Program-made: the position numbers and the translations under genes | NCBI RefSeq assembly: GCF_016839145.1 | Contig: NZ_CP069303.1 | Location: forward strand, 2,604,001 to 2,668,000 | Source of the DNA: Shinella sp. PSBB067 | GTDB taxonomy: Bacteria > Pseudomonadota > Alphaproteobacteria > Rhizobiales > Rhizobiaceae | DNA length: 64,000 nt | Reading direction: 5' to 3' | The notes under the pieces: model-generated | Told to the model about the DNA's origin: nothing | The model's input: the letters and a program-made list of their open reading frames with translations, nothing else | Database searches by the model: none | Shown: positions 62,743 to 64,000 of the stretch, piece after piece | Layout: each line of letters opens with the position of its first letter | How positions within the stretch are numbered: position 1 is the first letter of the stretch

Positions 62743-62776
62743 CGTCGTGGTCGGGCTCGACCCGAGGATGACGCGG
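62743..62776 (+). repeat. Intergenic repeat family C, partial copy
   Basis: Contains GTCGTGGTCGGGCTCGACCC and GAGGATGACG, matching one arm of the element at 40705-40781. Lies between lysS and the convergent oxidoreductase gene. Confidence 0.6.
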
Positions 62777-62804
62777 GTGCGGAGATAGCCGTCAAGTAAA
62801 GATC

Positions 62805-62835
62805 AAAGCCCCCTCATCCAGGATGACGGGGCTTT
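62805..62835. terminator. Bidirectional terminator between lysS and the reductase gene
   Basis: AAAGCCCC and GGGGCTTT form an 8-bp stem whose loop contains a second 5-bp stem CATCC-A-GGATG. T-runs or A-runs flank it, so it works on both strands: after lysS (plus) and after the reductase (minus). Confidence 0.88.
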
Positions 62836-62843
62836 TCCTTGCC

Positions 62844-63947
62844 TCACGCCTCGATGGAGACATCCCCGATGGGCCGCGAGCAGCAGGCGAGGATATAGCC
62901 TTCCGCGATCTCGTCGTCGAGAATACCGCCATTGTGGCGCATCTCCACCTCGCCAGAGACCTTCATCACCCGGCAGGTGCCACAAAGCCCGCCCTCGCAG
63001 GCCGCGCCGATGCGCACACCGGCGGCGCGGGCCGTCTGCAGGATCGTCTGGCCGGGCGGGCACTTGCCCTCCTTGCCGGCCATGGTGAAGCTGACGGTGG
63101 CGACGGCGTCGGCATCGACCTCCTGCTCGCCGGCGCCGGCACGTATGGCGATTTCCTCCGGCGCGGGGGCGCTCGACGGCTGGAAGCTCTCCTCGTGATA
63201 GCGGTCCATGTTGAAGCCGCAGACCTTCAGCATGTCGCGCACACCGCGCATGAACGGTTCCGGACCGCAGCAGAAGACAGTGCGGTCCCGGAAATCCGGG
63301 GCGAGCAGCGAAAGGCGCGCCGCGTCGATGCGGCCGCGAAGGCCATGCCAGCCGTCGCGCGGATTGTGGCCCTCGACGACGAAGCCGAGCGCAAGGTTCG
63401 GCATCTGGGCGGCAAGACATTCGAGCTCGCCCTTGAACAGCAGGTCCTCCGGCTTGCGCGCGCAGGTGACGAAGGCGACGTCGGACTGCGGCGCGCAATC
63501 GGCCATCCAGCGCGTCATCGACATCATCGGCGTGACGCCCGAGCCGGCGGAGATGAAGAGATACTTCTCCGCGGGATAACGGACGAAGGAGAAGTCGCCG
63601 AGCGGCCCGAAGGCCTTCAGCTTCATGCCGGGGCGCAGGTTGTCGAACATCCAGCGCGTGCCGATGGAGTTCTTCTGCGCCTTCACCGTCACCGCGACCG
63701 AGAACGGGCGCGATGGCGAGGAGGACAGCGTGTAGGTGCGCATGACCGGCTCGTCCTCCGACACCGGCAGCTCCAGCGTGACGAACTGGCCCGGCAGATA
63801 CCGGAACCAGTTCTTCTGGTCGGAGCTGAAGGTGAAGGTCATCACATCAGCCGTTTCCACGGTGACGGCGATGCACTCCAGCAGGTTGTGGCGGTCGTGC
63901 CAGGGATTGAGTTCGTCGAAATGGTGGAAATGGCTGACGACCGTCAT
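62844..63947 (-). CDS. Reductase of a Rieske oxygenase, GbcB-like
   Basis: 367 aa. FAD-binding RTYTLSSSP, NAD-binding ISAGSGVTPMMSM and CCGPEPFM of the ferredoxin-NADP reductase family, then a C-terminal plant-type [2Fe-2S] domain with ACEGGLCGTCRV and a last Cys in ILACCSRP. This is the layout of GbcB, the electron-transfer part of glycine betaine monooxygenase, which makes dimethylglycine. It directly follows the next gene (2 bp gap), which ends like GbcA. Identity as GbcB is by arrangement and should be held loosely. Confidence 0.8.
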   Translation of the reverse strand: MTVVSHFHHFDELNPWHDRHNLLECIAVTVETADVMTFTFSSDQKNWFRYLPGQFVTLELPVSEDEPVMRTYTLSSSPSRPFSVAVTVKAQKNSIGTRWMFDNLRPGMKLKAFGPLGDFSFVRYPAEKYLFISAGSGVTPMMSMTRWMADCAPQSDVAFVTCARKPEDLLFKGELECLAAQMPNLALGFVVEGHNPRDGWHGLRGRIDAARLSLLAPDFRDRTVFCCGPEPFMRGVRDMLKVCGFNMDRYHEESFQPSSAPAPEEIAIRAGAGEQEVDADAVATVSFTMAGKEGKCPPGQTILQTARAAGVRIGAACEGGLCGTCRVMKVSGEVEMRHNGGILDDEIAEGYILACCSRPIGDVSIEA

Positions 63948-63948
63948 G

Positions 63949-64000
63949 TCACGCGACCTTGGTAAGCGGCTTCTTGGCGCCGTCGAGCCGCTCGATCATG
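63949..64000 (-). CDS. C-terminal end of a gene, probably Rieske oxygenase (GbcA-like)
   Basis: Only the last 16 codons and the stop are inside the window (IERLDGAKKPLTKVA). Its stop is 1 bp before the start of the reductase gene, so the two are coupled. In rhizobia this position is usually held by the Rieske oxygenase subunit. The visible part alone cannot prove it. Confidence 0.55.
   Translation of the reverse strand, partial: MIERLDGAKKPLTKVA

Noticed and set aside
1..64000. CRISPR arrays, tRNA genes, prophage or toxin-antitoxin modules
   Set aside because: No regularly spaced direct repeats, cloverleaf sequences, phage structural genes or toxin pairs were found on reading the spacers; a covariance or profile search could still reveal something small.

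Overview
The window is a gene-dense, GC-rich bacterial chromosome segment with no tRNA, rRNA, CRISPR array, prophage or complete insertion sequence that I could see. Gene content and order point to a member of the Rhizobiales, most likely Rhizobiaceae (Shinella, Ensifer or Rhizobium-like; the genus cannot be settled by reading). The clues are heterotetrameric sarcosine oxidase, split PntA1/PntA2/PntB transhydrogenase, the small aa3-oxidase subunit IV, a type III ornithine decarboxylase behind a long leader, a class II lysS after gltX, and several families of short palindromic intergenic repeats of the kind common in rhizobia.

Left part (1-12.3 kb): an acetyltransferase tail, the sarcosine oxidase operon soxB-(small exported protein)-soxD-soxA-soxG on the minus strand, rpsU with a clear terminator, a TPR lipoprotein, a lone serine recombinase, a double repeat element, then pntA1-pntA2-pntB and an aa3-oxidase subunit IV gene. 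From 12.3 to 27 kb follow a FeeM-like acyltransferase, a GGDEF/EAL protein, a class I amidotransferase, a 2-hydroxyacid dehydrogenase, a LacI regulator, a MarR regulator, a creatininase-family amidohydrolase, a COG0523 GTPase with a His-rich loop next to a WD40 protein, envelope proteins including OmpW behind an FNR/FixK-like site, and acetyltransferases.

Middle part (27-45.7 kb): ornithine decarboxylase with a roughly 300-nt leader that is a candidate speF-type RNA, a LysR regulator, a DUF1007/NicO nickel-cobalt transport pair, eda, a CYTH phosphatase, trhO, a GH1 beta-glucosidase, an HD-GYP protein, and a carbohydrate locus. That locus holds a Gfo/Idh dehydrogenase, a TIM-barrel isomerase and a complete CUT2 sugar ABC transporter, with a divergent LacI regulator and a striking double operator.

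Right part (45.7-64 kb): a globin-coupled chemoreceptor, the xylose operon lacI-xylB-xylA, a Tat-exported metallophosphoesterase, an EmrAB-type efflux pump divergent from its TetR regulator with two perfect operator palindromes between them, a TerC protein, an SLC13 permease with TrkA-C domains, gltX, lysS, and the reductase of a glycine-betaine-demethylase-type Rieske oxygenase whose oxygenase gene runs off the end.

The two ends of the window may be metabolically linked: GbcAB-type enzymes open glycine betaine degradation and sarcosine oxidase closes it. Most of the rest is sugar, metal and polyamine physiology with local regulators. I see no convincing novel defence or mobile system. The most interesting items are the unexplained exported protein inside the sox operon, several well-formed operators, the odc leader and the repeat families.
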